DNA of 64,000 nucleotides from Rhinopomastus cyanomelas. Taxonomy: Eukaryota; Chordata; Aves; Bucerotiformes; Rhinopomastidae. This document shows, piece after piece, positions 1 to 12,200 of the stretch. Numbering within the stretch: the first letter of the stretch is position 1; every line of letters begins with the position of its first letter. The stretch lies in NCBI GenBank assembly GCA_013400115.1, contig VXBP01003505.1:8105-72104 (forward strand), written 5' to 3'. Under the pieces are notes generated by a model. It made no database searches. It was not told the DNA's origin and was given only the letters and a program-made list of their open reading frames with translations. The position numbers and the translations under genes were made by a program.

Positions 1-117
1 GTTTAAGACCCACCTGGATGTGTTCCTGTGTGACTTGGTCTGGGTGATCCTGCTGTGGCAGGGGGATTGGGCTAGATGATCTTTCGAGGTCCCTTCCAAT
101 CCCTAATGATTCTATGA
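1..117 (+). mobile_element. CR1 LINE 3' end
   Basis: This fragment ends in the CR1 3' terminus (ggtcccttccaatccctaat then gattctatgat). It is cut by the window start. Confidence 0.9.
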
Positions 118-1779
118 TCTCCCCTGCCAGCTTTGCCAGGACCCTTGCAGAAACCACAGCCCACCAGCAGCTCATGACTTCCCACGGGAGACCTGTGCTA
201 GCTTTCCTCTCAGCTGCACGCACGTATTTGCTCACTAAACCCCAGGAGCTGTCTCTTCTGATGTAAAGATGGGGGACACCAGGCTGCAGGTTCCCAGGGA
301 TGGCTGCAGCAGCACAGGGTATCGAGCAGTACTTCTGCTAGGGCTCTGCCAGAGTTTCCAGTTGGTTTCTACTGCCTTCACCTGCAGCTTCCTGCAGGAC
401 AGAGCTCTGAATATCCCAGCTGCAGCCTGTACTTTCACTGGAACACGTTGCCTTATTTGCACACAGCACACTGTGCTCCCAGGCACAAGTGGTTGGCAAG
501 TTCTTTGCTTTTACTGCTCCTACAAGGACACTTCATCCCAGGAAACAATGGTCCCCACCACAGAGCAGCCAGCTCTTCAGCAGCAGGATTTCTACACCGG
601 CTGGGAGAGGTCAAGGCTTGATTTTCCTCTCACTGGCTCTGTGACCAGCTGCTTTATGCTGGGTTCATTTACCACAGCTTTGGGTTTAGAGCCAGAATTG
701 TGCCCTGGTGGGACATTTTCTGCAGATCCTACAGGGATAAATGATGCCTCCTGCTGCTCTCTCCATCCCTGTACAGTCAGTCTAGACCTGCCTTTTCTCT
801 GCCAGCAGTTTTCACAGACTACATTATTAAGAGTAAAACCAGAGAGATGGGGAAGTTCTCTACTAATTCACCCCTCAGTCAGCATCTCTCCCACCCTCCT
901 CTGTACTGTCCCAGTAACACCAGCCAATGACACATTCCTGGTCCCACTGGCACCTCAAGCAGGTGTCTTCACCCCTTCCTTTTCCTTTAGACATCAGAGG
1001 TGTCTAGAATCCTTGGTTTGGCTGGCTCCCTTTTCCCTGTGGAAGCTGTCCCTGCTTCTGCCCTCTCTAGCCATCGAGCAGCCTTCATCTGTAGGGGATG
1101 TGTCACAGCGAGCGCGGAGCTCTTCTGCAGTTCTCAGCTTCCCCTGTTGTGCAGTTCAAAGGCTCTGCTGTGGGAATGAGTGAGTCTGAGTCTCAGCAGG
1201 TTGAGATTCAGATAAATCCCAACCCTTCTGCACAGCTTCCTTCTGCTTTTCCCCCCCTCCATTTGTTTTCTTCACCTATGGAGACGGATCCTCCTTCATC
1301 TCTGATCTTCTGTCGAAGGCTGTGACTGTTGAGGCTTTACCTCCCAACAGCTTCCACTCTAGCCCCAGCACAGAAGCATTCTGTGGCTACCTGCTCCCAA
1401 AAGCACTGGCCCAAATTCCAAGGCACTGCACTGTCCACTCTGAAGGGCAACCTTCAGCCCGTGCTCTACAGAACCCTTCTCAGTGTCTGGCAAGGTTGCC
1501 TAAGACAGCAAGTAAACCCAATGTGAGGACCACGTCTCGAAGGTCTTCACCAGCTGAGAAGGCTAAGCAGGGCCTTGCAGCCATGTGGACTACTCTGAAG
1601 ACCTCTGCAATCAGGTCCCACATCTGCTTAGAAGAACAGACCCAGTAACAACAGCTCAAGGGGATGGGTACACACTTGGCACTGAGAGCAAACCAAGCTG
1701 GGGACACTGAACAGGCTGTCCTAGCAGAGACAGCAGTAAACACCCCTGGGAGGCTGTAATGGCAGAGCAGGCACAAACA

Positions 1780-2235
1780 GCACTTGGACTCATCTTGGCT
1801 GGAAAGGGCCTCCAGAATCAGCAAGTCCAGCCCCCATCTCAAGAGCTCCCTAACCCCTACACCTCAAGTGCTCCAGCTACTCAGTTTTTAAACCCCTCCA
1901 GGGATGGGGACTCCACCACCTCCCTGGGCAGCCTGTTCCAGTGCCCAACCACTCTCTCAGCAAAGAACTTCTTCCTCAGATCCAATCTAAACATCCTCTG
2001 ATGCAACTTGAGGCCATCTCCCCTTGTCCTCTCATTAGTAATTGGAGAGAAGAGAGCAGCAGCAGCCTCACTACAACCTCCTTTGAGGCAGCTGTAGAGA
2101 GCCAGAAGGTCTCCCCTCAGCACCCTCTTCTCCAGACTAAACACCTCCAGCTCCCACAGCTGCTCCTCACAAGGCACTTCCTCCAGGTTAGTCTCCCACT
2201 GAGCAGACATTTCCAAGCACAATGTGCACAACCAG
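1780..2235 (-). mobile_element. CR1 LINE fragment
   Basis: The minus strand encodes the CR1 ORF2 C-terminus (HWNRLPREVVESPSLEGFK) in an open frame at 1881-2231. It belongs to the 'ctccagaatcagcaag' subfamily. Confidence 0.9.
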
Positions 2236-3090
2236 GGCCAGAACTTAAACAGTTTGGACTTTCTTTACCATTGACATAACTTCCATACACAAACCGTTAC
2301 CTGACCAGAAGAAGACCCTCCTCTTCTTCTCCCACAGCACCTTTAATAGTCTCTTTAATGACGAGAGACCACGTGAAACTCCTTTTGGAGTTCAAGCAGA
2401 GCATCTCTTCCCCAGCCCCTCGTGGGGCACCGTGCTAAACCCAGCAGGTTTCACTTCAAGCAGCTTCCCTGTGGCAGCCCAAGTCTGCTACCGCCTTCAC
2501 CCCTAATCCAAATGATACTGATTTATAGAAACAACAATGGCAAGTAGCTTGGGTTGGCTAAATGCCACCCCCAGGCTGTGAGACAGCCACTGGAGACACC
2601 TTTGCCAAATCAGAGTGCTTGGCCAAGCCGCCAGGTGCTGGGGGAACGGAGTGAGGAACACGTCTGATGGCTGCCAGTCACGTGTCTCCACAAGGAGCGG
2701 GAACGCAGCACGCGGAGCGCGCGGGGACGGGGCCAAGCAGTCACACAGCCCTCCAAGACAAGCACGCTTCGACGTGGAGAGCCCTGAGGAGGCCAGGAGG
2801 CTCAGCACGAAGACAGGAGGGCTGGGAGCAGCGGGGGTTTAGGTCAAGGGAGTAGTTTTCCAGCAGAACAGTGTCAGATGCTGGGCTGGCAGGAGAGTAA
2901 ATGTGAGAAGGAGGCCAGTTTTAATGGGCAGTTCTGAGTTTCCTAAACAGGATTTGTAAGTGAGAAGCTCAGTGATGCCAACAGAAGATGGCGATGGGAG
3001 GAGAGACAAGACGACGCCTGCGTTAGCCCAAGCAGGAGAGAAGTGTCCTTTAGACTGTGCTGTTGGCCTGTGACTACCTGCAACCCTTAC

Positions 3091-3242
3091 CTGAGGGTGG
3101 GCTTGGGTGTGCTGTGCACACTCTCATTGTCCTCAATCTCTGGGCCGCTGTCACTGTTGTTGCACTCTTCCAGGCTGTCGTAGAGCAAGCCCAGGTCTTC
3201 CTCCACCTCCTGGGTCTGGTCTACAGGATCAGAGTCCAGGAC
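3091..3242 (-). CDS. PACS-family exon 9
   Basis: This 152-bp exon encodes VLDSDPVDQTQEVEEDLGLL, then YDSLEECNNSDSGPEIEDNE, and ends in TPKPTLR with a split Arg (AG|). The donor is GTAAGG. VLDSD resembles PACS2 and YDSLE resembles PACS1. The following exon was not found in 1-3090. Confidence 0.94.
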
Positions 3243-6200
3243 CTGTGGGAGCAATGAGGAGATATGGGGCCACCTGTATCCCGTGCCAGGCACAGACAAG
3301 CTCCTTCTTGGCCATAAGGCAGACCACAGCACTCTTTGTGCTTCAAGGGGGCCAAATCCAGGCTGTGGAAGAAGCAAGTGACACTGTCCCTGGGCCAAAG
3401 GAGCATGGCATCCATAGGAATCTCAGGCACCCACCACACTCTGGGAGTTAAGACACCCGGGTGTGAGTTAAGACACCAGGGAGAGCCTCCCTGATGGTGC
3501 TGCACACTCAGTGCAGGCTCTCAGCCTGCTCCATCCAGGCTGACATTAGCCTGCTCTCAGTCACAAACAGGAAAGCTCCTGCATGCCATCTCCTGGAGCA
3601 GCTAGTCACACAACAACAGCCTTCACCCTTTGCTCCTCACCCCAAAAGGAAGGCTCTGAGCTGCATTCTTGAGGCAGAAAAGCCAAAGCCCAGCCTGTGA
3701 CACATCTCACACCACCTTTGGTGCCACCCCTGAGCACTCACAGCTCACACCTTGTGCTCCCAGCGACGTGGACCCAGCACTCTGACACCCACAAACCTGC
3801 AGGAGATGTTCCCACTTCTTACCTCCTCTGTCACTTTAAACCTCTTCAGCAAAGCCACAAATTTCTGCTTGAAGTTGGGTTGCTAAAACAAAACAAGGGA
3901 AATAAAACCCCATCAAAACGACACGATCACACTCCAAGATAACTCATCTACAGGCTACAGGCACTTTCTTTAACGTGCCAGTGGCTCCCAGAAGGGTCCA
4001 AAGGACCCTTGGTCCATGAAGGACCAAGGTTCAGCTGTAGGTTTTGGACTGTATCTGGACTCCACAAGAAGCCACTGTATTAAGGCAGGGGAAGGGTGCA
4101 AGGACTGAGACTCTCTCCTACAGCACTTTCTCCTCATACCAGCTAGTTGAGGAATGCTGCCTTCAAGCAAGAAAACATGGGGAGCAAACACAGGAATAAG
4201 GTGCCCAGGGACCTGCAGGGTGCCATATGGGAACGAGGAGATGCTTAGATAGCAGGGGGCTGGCAGGACAGTTGGTGACAGGTAGAGCTGATAATATTTC
4301 ACACATCCCTGTTCCACTCTTCCCCTTCCTCAGGGAGGAAAAGAGAAGAGATGTCATCACAGCAGCAAGGCTGCAGGAGTGTCATCATCGATACGAGCAC
4401 AGTGCAGAGCATGAGCTGGGGCACAGCTCTGAGCAACAAGGTAGCTCATGAGTAGGAAGAGGTTTGCCCCTTCTTAGAGCCAAGGACTTTCCCCTGCTCT
4501 GTGCCAGAGCCAGCATCCCCCCCCATCCCTGCAGGGAAGAAGTCAATCCTTTCTATCCCTTTGATCATGGTGTAAATGTTGATGTTACTCTGGTCATCGA
4601 CGTGGTTCGGATCATTTTCCTCCTGGCCTTCTTGGTTTTCCTCAGGTCATCCTCTTCATCAAACAGATCCTGCAGGCAGAAGGTCACGGTGCATCAGAGC
4701 AACTCAGAGTGCAAGAGTGCACGAAGCAGCATCTCCTAGAAGCTCCCCTGCCCCACCCTCAGGCTCCATTTTGAAAACCTTTGGTCCCACTTTGCAACTA
4801 GACAGTCAGCAGGGTGCCCAGGTGGCCAAGAAGGCCAGGGGCATCCTGGCCTCTATTAGGAACTGTGTGTCCAGCAGGAGTACAGAGGTGATTGTCCCCC
4901 TGGACTCAGCACTGGGGAGGCTGCACCTTGAGTACTGGGTCCAGTTTTGGGCACCTCAGGAAAAGGGAGACATCACGGGGCTGGAGTGAGGGCAGAGGAG
5001 GGCAACGAAGCTGGGGAAGGGCCTGGAGAATCAGTGTGATGAGGAGAGATGGAGAGAGCTGGGGCTGTTTAGTTGAACGAAGAGGAGGCTGAGGGGAGAC
5101 CTCATCGCTCTCTACAACTATCTGAGAGGACACTGTAGAGATGCTGGTGCTGGTCCCTTCTCACAGGTCATTAGTGGCAGACCCAGAGGGAAGGGCTTCA
5201 AGCTCCAACAGGAGAGGGTGAGACTGGCCATCAGGAAGAAATTCTTCATGAAGAGAGTGGTCAGGCCCTGGAATGGGCTGCCCAGGGTGGGGGTTGAATC
5301 ACCATCCCTGATGAGTTTAAAAGTCGCTTAGATGTGGTGTTGGGGGATCTGCTTTAGAGGTGAACTTGCAGAGTAGGGTTGATGGTTGGACTCAGTGATC
5401 CCAGGGGTCTTTTCCAACCTCAGTGATTCTGTGATTCAGACTCTGGCTTCTCACTTCTCCCACCTGCTCTCTCTTTAGCCCTGTGTCTCAACAGACTATC
5501 CCAGTGCCTTTGCTCTCAGGCCCCTCCAGAGGGAGATACACCAGCAGAGAAGAGACAGCAGCTTTCTGGAATAGTCCTTGTTACAACCTGAATCTCTCCT
5601 CTCTGTGACCCATGCTGCTGTCCTGCTCTCCCTTTGCCAGGGTTAGCTCTGAGGGCACAGCACCCTGAGCTCACAAAAAGAGCTCTTCCAGGGATCAGCC
5701 TCAAAAATGCACTTGGCTCACAGGGACAGGAACCCCTGATGTGTTAACCCAGCACAATGGGACAGGCAGTATGGAGGAACCTGAACAGGGGGTTGTCTCT
5801 GCACTTGATCAGTCAATCCTGGCCCCCAGGGCTGCAATGGGTCTGCCACCTCCGACCACTTTTGGACCCAGACCTCTGAAATCCGTGACAGATGTTTATG
5901 AGGGAGATGACAGGGCTCAGGGTGATCAAGACACACAACCCCTGACTCTTGCCCCAGAAATAAGATCAGGACAGAAGCAACCTCACCAGGCCTCCCTTAC
6001 CTGACCCTGCACGGCATCATCGCTGGCTTCCTGCTCCGAGGAGAAGCTGTCATCCTCTTCTTCAGAGTAGTTGTCAATGTCTGGGGAGCGATCTGCAACA
6101 GACAGATGCCACAGCTAACACATTCCAGCTCCAGTGAAATGACTGGTATTGCTGGTAGGAGCTTGGGGATGCACTGTTACCAGTGCCCTGTCCCCAGACA

Positions 6201-9200
6201 CTCGCCTTCGGGGCTGTGATGGACACTAACATACCTGAAGCTTTGATTTTAGGACCCGAAGGGACGTTCCCGTCCTCATGATCAATGGGCTGGCTGGACA
6301 AAGAGTAGATGCTGATTTCAGCCACTCGGATGCTCATGTCCTTCATGTTGCTGTGGAGGCCAAGGAGCTGCCCGCCATCTGTCGGGTGCTGCATCACCTA
6401 GGCAGACAGATAAACCCCCTGCCAAGGTGACACAATGGCAAGCTGGTAGCCCACACCCTCTGTCTCATAGCGAGGCAACTAGTCATAGCACCCACAGCAT
6501 TGAGCCAGCTGGCCCAGCGCTGGCCCAGGGAGGCCGTGTGAAGCTCCCCTATGTTTCCAGCAGCCTGTACCTCAGCCATGTTAATGATGCCCACTGCAAG
6601 GGTCTTGTAGCCCAGGATCGTGCGGTTCTTGTATCTCTTTCTCCGCTGCAGCATGATCTGTAGCTTGTTACCATCTCTCTTGAGGAAGTGTGGGTACTGG
6701 GAAAGGGAAGCACAGGCAAGATGGCAGCGTAAGGACAGGCCTCAAGAGTGACACACAGGTGGAAAAACCTTCTCCTCAGTGCTGATGTTCAGCAGGATCT
6801 GACCTGCTGAGCTCTGAGGTGTCCTTTAAAGGCCACCTGCGCTCCACACCGTCCTCTGAGTGCCCATGCCCAGCAAAACAATGCCCAGTGCTACAGAGCA
6901 GCTGGCCAGCAGCAGGAATCTGTGCTGCTGAGCGTGGGCAACCACAGGAGGCTCCTCCTCAGACACTGCCCCATCACACAAGACTTGCTTGCTGAGAAAG
7001 GGAAGCACCAGGGAACACAAGGTACCTGCAGTGAGAAGGTCAGCTCCAGCTCTGTCTCCATCAGGCCACCAGGCGGGAGGACGTACTCATTTGATCTCAG
7101 GACTCGCTTCGAACCCTAGAACGAAGTAGGTAGATGCACACAGCTCAGCTGGAGCACCCCAGCCACAGGCTGTGGCACCACACTGCACACACAAGTCAGC
7201 GGTGTTCCCAGTCAAGGAAAGAGCCAGTGCCTCAACTCCATCCTGTTCTGCCTCGTGGAGCCACCTCACACACCCCAACCAACACTTTGCTAAAGTCTGC
7301 AGTGTCTCCTGACCTGCAACAGAGCCCTGCTCTTTGCTCCAGCCCTGGAGGTGTTTAAGGCCAGGCTGGATGGGGCTCTGGTGATGATCAGCTGGTCGCT
7401 TCCAACCCCGAGTGATTCTGATTCCATGACTCCTCCAATGAAGTGATCCTGCTCTGGCAGGGGGATTGGACTGGATGATCTTTCGGGGTCGCTTCCAATC
7501 CCTAATGATTCTATGAGACTTCCCAAACCTGCTCTGCTTAATCTGGCTCCAGTAGACAGAGTCCAAGCACATCTAGCAAGCTGGCTCTGCTGGGACCACA
7601 GCAGGATGTTCCTGGGGAACGTGGGTCAGAACCAACCAAACAGGCACAGCAGTCCAAAGGAACCAGATGGTCACGGGCTGGAGCACGGGGCACACAAGAA
7701 GATGCTGAGTGAGCTGGGTTTGTGCAGAGCTGGGAAAAGAGAGAGTGAAGGGGTTCTTTGCTGCTACCTACAGACACTTAGCAGGAAGGTGCAAGGACAG
7801 GACTGAACTCCTCTTAGAGGAGAACAGGAACAGAGTGAGAGTCAACAAGGATGAGCTGCAACCTGGGAAATTACTACTAGAAGTTACTGCTACTGAAAGA
7901 CTGAGGGTTCTCCATCCCTTGAGGAGTTCAAACCTCAGCAAGACCTTGAGCACCTAACATAGCCCAGCTGTTCTGCAATTCAAGCCATGTCAGGGAAGAC
8001 CCACTTCTCAGCAGAAGAGCTCATTACTGCCATCAGTACTGCATGAAAACTGTCTGTCAGACTATGACAGTGAAGATCAGAGATGACCAAGACCTTCAAG
8101 GAAGTGAAAAGCAGCAGGGACAGGTTGCAGTTGCAGACTGCAAACATCCAGGAGCTTTCAATACTCTACACACGATGGCCAGGTCCGGTTTGCAAGGTGC
8201 AACCCTCAATTTCAGATACAAATCCATCCAGGCTGTCCTTTTATAAAAGACAGGGTTGAGATCAGAAGAGTATAGTAAACCTGGAAAAGGAAAGAGAACT
8301 GGTGGAGTATGGAAGACCAGGCAAACAGCAAAGGTCTACCTAAAATTCAAGTAGAGGTGAACTCTGGGAGAGAGCAGCCCATTAAATACCACCAGTTGTC
8401 ATGGGGTAATTTTGGGGGGACTCACTGCTGACACTAACACATTCTTTTCCCTGGCATGCTGGGGTGGATCAGAAGTGGGGTGGTTAGTAGATCGAAAGAG
8501 AGTCTCCTCTCCCTCTGCTCTGCCCTCCTGAGACCATATCTGGATGATTGTGTCCAGTTCTGGGACCGTCGGTTCCAGAAGGACACAGAGCTGCTGGAGA
8601 GAGTCCAGAGCAGAGGCACAGAGATGATGGAGTGGAACATCTCCCTGCTGAGGAAAGGTTGAGGGAGCTGTGTCTCTTGAGCTTGGAAGGAGACTAAGGG
8701 GTGACCTCATATGTTGATAAATATGGAAAGGGTGGGTGTCAGGCAGCCCCACAGAAGCAGGGTCAGACCTTTGTTTCCATGTGATCTGTCTTGCAGAGCA
8801 GCAATTTCCTGACAGGCAAATTCCTTAACCCCACAGAGCTACTACTGACATGAGATAAAATACAGCTCCCCTTTCTAGTGGTCCCCACAGCTGCATCCTT
8901 GGGAGCTTGCAGGTCCTCCACAAATTCCATGCATCATCTGCTTGCAGCCAAAAGATGGAGATGGCAGTGCTCACTGGGCAGCCTTCAAACAGCTTCTTGC
9001 AAGTGTGACTCATCTATTACCTAGGAGAAGCGCTGGAGGGATGGATCCATCTGAGACCATTCTGTAGGCAGGCTGTGCTGATGCTGCCTACAGCTTCCCA
9101 TCTGCCTTCCAGGAAGGCTCAACGGTCCCCAGTCCTGCCAAGGTAGCTGGCCAGGCAGGTGCAAGGAGCCTGGAGAGGCACACAAATCCACCCTGCTCCC

Positions 9201-12200
9201 ACAGTGCATGTCCAGCATGCTCCTCCAGCTTCTCTTCAGCTTTGCAGGGAGCCCACATGAGGATGCAGCCACAGGTGTGTGGCGACACAGAGACACGGTG
9301 ACCGTGGTTAAATTGAGACCCTGAATGCAGATGCCAGCCCCTGGCAGGAAAAGGAACCCTGGAGTCAGAAGCTCCTGCAGCACCAGTCACTACTGGAGCC
9401 TGTTTCTTTCTTTTGCTAGCAGGTTGCCCTGTGGCAGGGATGGGGAGGATCTGTTTGAAAGAGATGAAGACCCACTGTGCAGCCTCTTCCGCAGTCTCAC
9501 ATTTGCAGTGCACGAGAAAGGGGGCAAGTAAGGCCGCACACGCTCAGCACATGGCACACACAGGGGGCTGCACATGAGCCCGAGGTTCCCCAGTCCAGAG
9601 GAGGGCAAACAGCTTGGGCCAACAGGAGATAGAGGAGTGAAAGACCAGCCTAGCCCTGCCAGCTACGTGAGACCCTCAGCCCCTAGCTGTTTCCCAGTGC
9701 TGTGCTGCTGGCACCTGTCGCCCAGCCCTGACTGCATTTCCAGGGGCCAGGCTGCTCTCTCCTGCCAAAGCTGTTCCCTGGCTAAAGGCTGCACCAGAGG
9801 AGCACAGGTCTCAGAGCTGACAGCTCTCAGGAATGGCACCACATGCACAGTGATGGAAAGCCCAGCAAAGCTGGACACTGACCACTGGTGTGTGGCCCAC
9901 AGCATCCTCTTGTGCTCACTGCAGGCCCTGGGTTTCATACATTCTGCTTTCAGGGAATCAGCTCTGCCACGAAGGCCCTCCCTGGCTCCCGTACCTCCAC
10001 TAATACTGCAGCTTCCAGCACTAATCCAGGATTTAGATCCTGATGTGTACGGCACAAAGAGCTCTGTGGGAGCGCAGAGCTGCTGGACTCCTGCCCCAAA
10101 GCGTTTGCAACGGGATCAGCAGCTTTCCTGACAGCGAGCAAGAACGAAGGAAGGACACTGACCGGCATTCCAGCTGGGTTAGGGGAGCTCTGGCAACGAC
10201 AGCATCCTTTGGAGGGCACAAGGGACATGCTTGCACCCCCAGGAACCCATTTCTTCACCACCAGTTGCAGAGAGGGACGGGGAGACCTGTGTGTACCAGG
10301 ATGGTGGCAAATTTCCTCTCCCCTTGGTGACAAAGATCCTCTCCCCCTGCCTGACTGAGAGCAGAGGCATCAGGCCACGTTGGGATGCAGAGAGCAAGGG
10401 AGAGGACGGCAGAGGCAGCGGTCAAATGACACAGGGTGCACATGTCATCAGAAGTCACGCACTGAGCCGCTAGATCCCTTGCACCGTTCCCTACTTGGGG
10501 AGAGGGTCTGGATGGAGGCCACCTCCACAGGGCTGAGCCCACCTAAAGGATGAGGAACGGTGAAGAAGGGGATGCCAAACCCCAAAGAGCAACACACAAG
10601 GAGGACCTTGGCTGAGGCACACAGGGACAAGACACACTGACCCAGAGCACAGAGCAAGTTCATCTCCGACGCACACCAGCACCAGGCAGCTTGCTGCTGC
10701 CCTGGAGCATCAGTTCCAGAGCCAAAGTCTCCCCAGGGGTGCTCGCTGAGCCAGAAACAAGGTTCTCACGAGTCAGGGGACACGCCACCAGCACTCCACA
10801 GAGGACACAAGGGTGGGTGCGCTGCCGTCGAGCAGCAGCAAGGAAAGCAGCCTACCTGGATCTTCACAGCAATAAGCACAGAGCTCAGCTCTTTGTCCAG
10901 CTCTTTCAGCACAGTGAGCTTCTTCAGGCGCAGACTGCAGAGTCTGTAAGACAGAGAGAATGGGATACATTCAGGCACCACCATCCCTGAGGCCCTGCTG
11001 CATGGTACCCGGTGCTCGGAAGGCAGCCTGGATGCTTGGCCCGGCTGCAAGCACCAGCCTGGTCACAGAACACTGGCAATTCACGGGCTACCGAGACAGC
11101 CCATCGGGGGGAAAAGAGAAAGAAGGAAAATTAACAGAGCTAAAGCAGGCTTAAGGGATTAGCATGCGACAGGAAGTCCAACAGCAGGCCATGTGGTAAA
11201 GAGATTCCTTCTCAAGTAGGGCTGTTGCCAGCTCTGCTTAAATCTACCTTGGCCGCAGCGCTGTTTATTTATAAACCAAAGCACTTAAATCCACTCTTAT
11301 CCTGCCTGGACTTAGTTAAGACAAACGTTCCCATGCAGACATCACAACTCAGCCCTTCTCTTGCACAGCACCAAACACAACTGCAGCCCTGCAGGAAGCC
11401 TCGTACAGCAGAGCCTGTCTGAGAACTTCAGATCGTGGGGGACTTCCAGGAAAAAAAAAACCATGAAGGAGCCTGATGCTGAGTGAGAGGAGCTACTTTC
11501 GCTGCTTAAAGGATTAGTCAGTGCCTGTGATCCACCAGCATCACCGGCGCGCTCGTGCTTTGCGAGATCGTCTCTGCTTCACCTTCAGTGTCAGCCAGTG
11601 GTACCCAGGGCTCGTGTGCACACCAGCAGCTGCTCCTGAGATGTAGGTGAACAAACTGGGTATCACCAACACACACTCTGCTCTCTGAGGGATGAATTTA
11701 TTGCCCCCCAGCTGTGTTTTTGATCCCCAGAATTAAAAAGCTTGCTCTTGCCATGCTAATGTACAGCTACAGTGTAGAACTGGTGGATCAACACTGGAAA
11801 TGAAAGGGCAGACATCCCCAGGGCAGGGCAGGTTTAGGGCTGAGCAAGCACTCACCTCTTCCTGCATCCCTGCCCTCCCTGCTACAACTATTTTAGCTTG
11901 TGCAAGGAGGTTTGCTGGACTGTGACTGCAACCCTACTGCTCTGTTCCTTGTGTTTGAGCAGCAGGATGTGGTGAAAACCAGAAGTCAGGAGCAGGGCAT
12001 GCAGGTAAGCTGTGACCATTTCTTTGACAGATGGCCTGGAGTCCTCTAGCCAAAGCCAAGGGCCACAGCCCTCTACGCCCTTGTACCCTATGCACCCCAG
12101 CACTACCACTGGGGAATCCCATCTCTGTCCATCCTTCTCCTAGCCTCTGCTTTAGGAAGGGCAACATCTAACTCTCTAGGGCAGACTGCTTGATCCCCAG

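Larger units (their letters stand above)
1..3090 (-). other. PACS-family intron 9 (partial) with two CR1 fragments
   Basis: This is the intron 3' of exon 9, running off the window. It holds CR1 tails at 1-117 and 1780-2235, and otherwise pyrimidine-rich unique sequence. I looked for the next PACS exon on the minus strand and did not find one. A 304-codon plus-strand ORF at 269-1183 is discussed under findings. Confidence 0.7.
4670..10855 (-). other. PACS-family introns 2-6, mostly unique sequence
   Basis: Introns 2 (7116-10855), 3 (6697-7025), 4 (6398-6570), 5 (6093-6234) and 6 (4670-6000) separate exons 2-7. Repeats recognised are CR1 pieces at 4805-5437, 7343-7430, 7450-7516 and 8448-8745. 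The 8.8-10.8 kb stretch contains several chance ORFs but no splice-supported coding sequence. Confidence 0.7.

Noticed and set aside
9088..9513. 141-codon minus-strand ORF with an exon-like look (CKCETAEEAAQW...)
   Set aside because: No clear splice acceptor, no match to any PACS exon, no recognised family.
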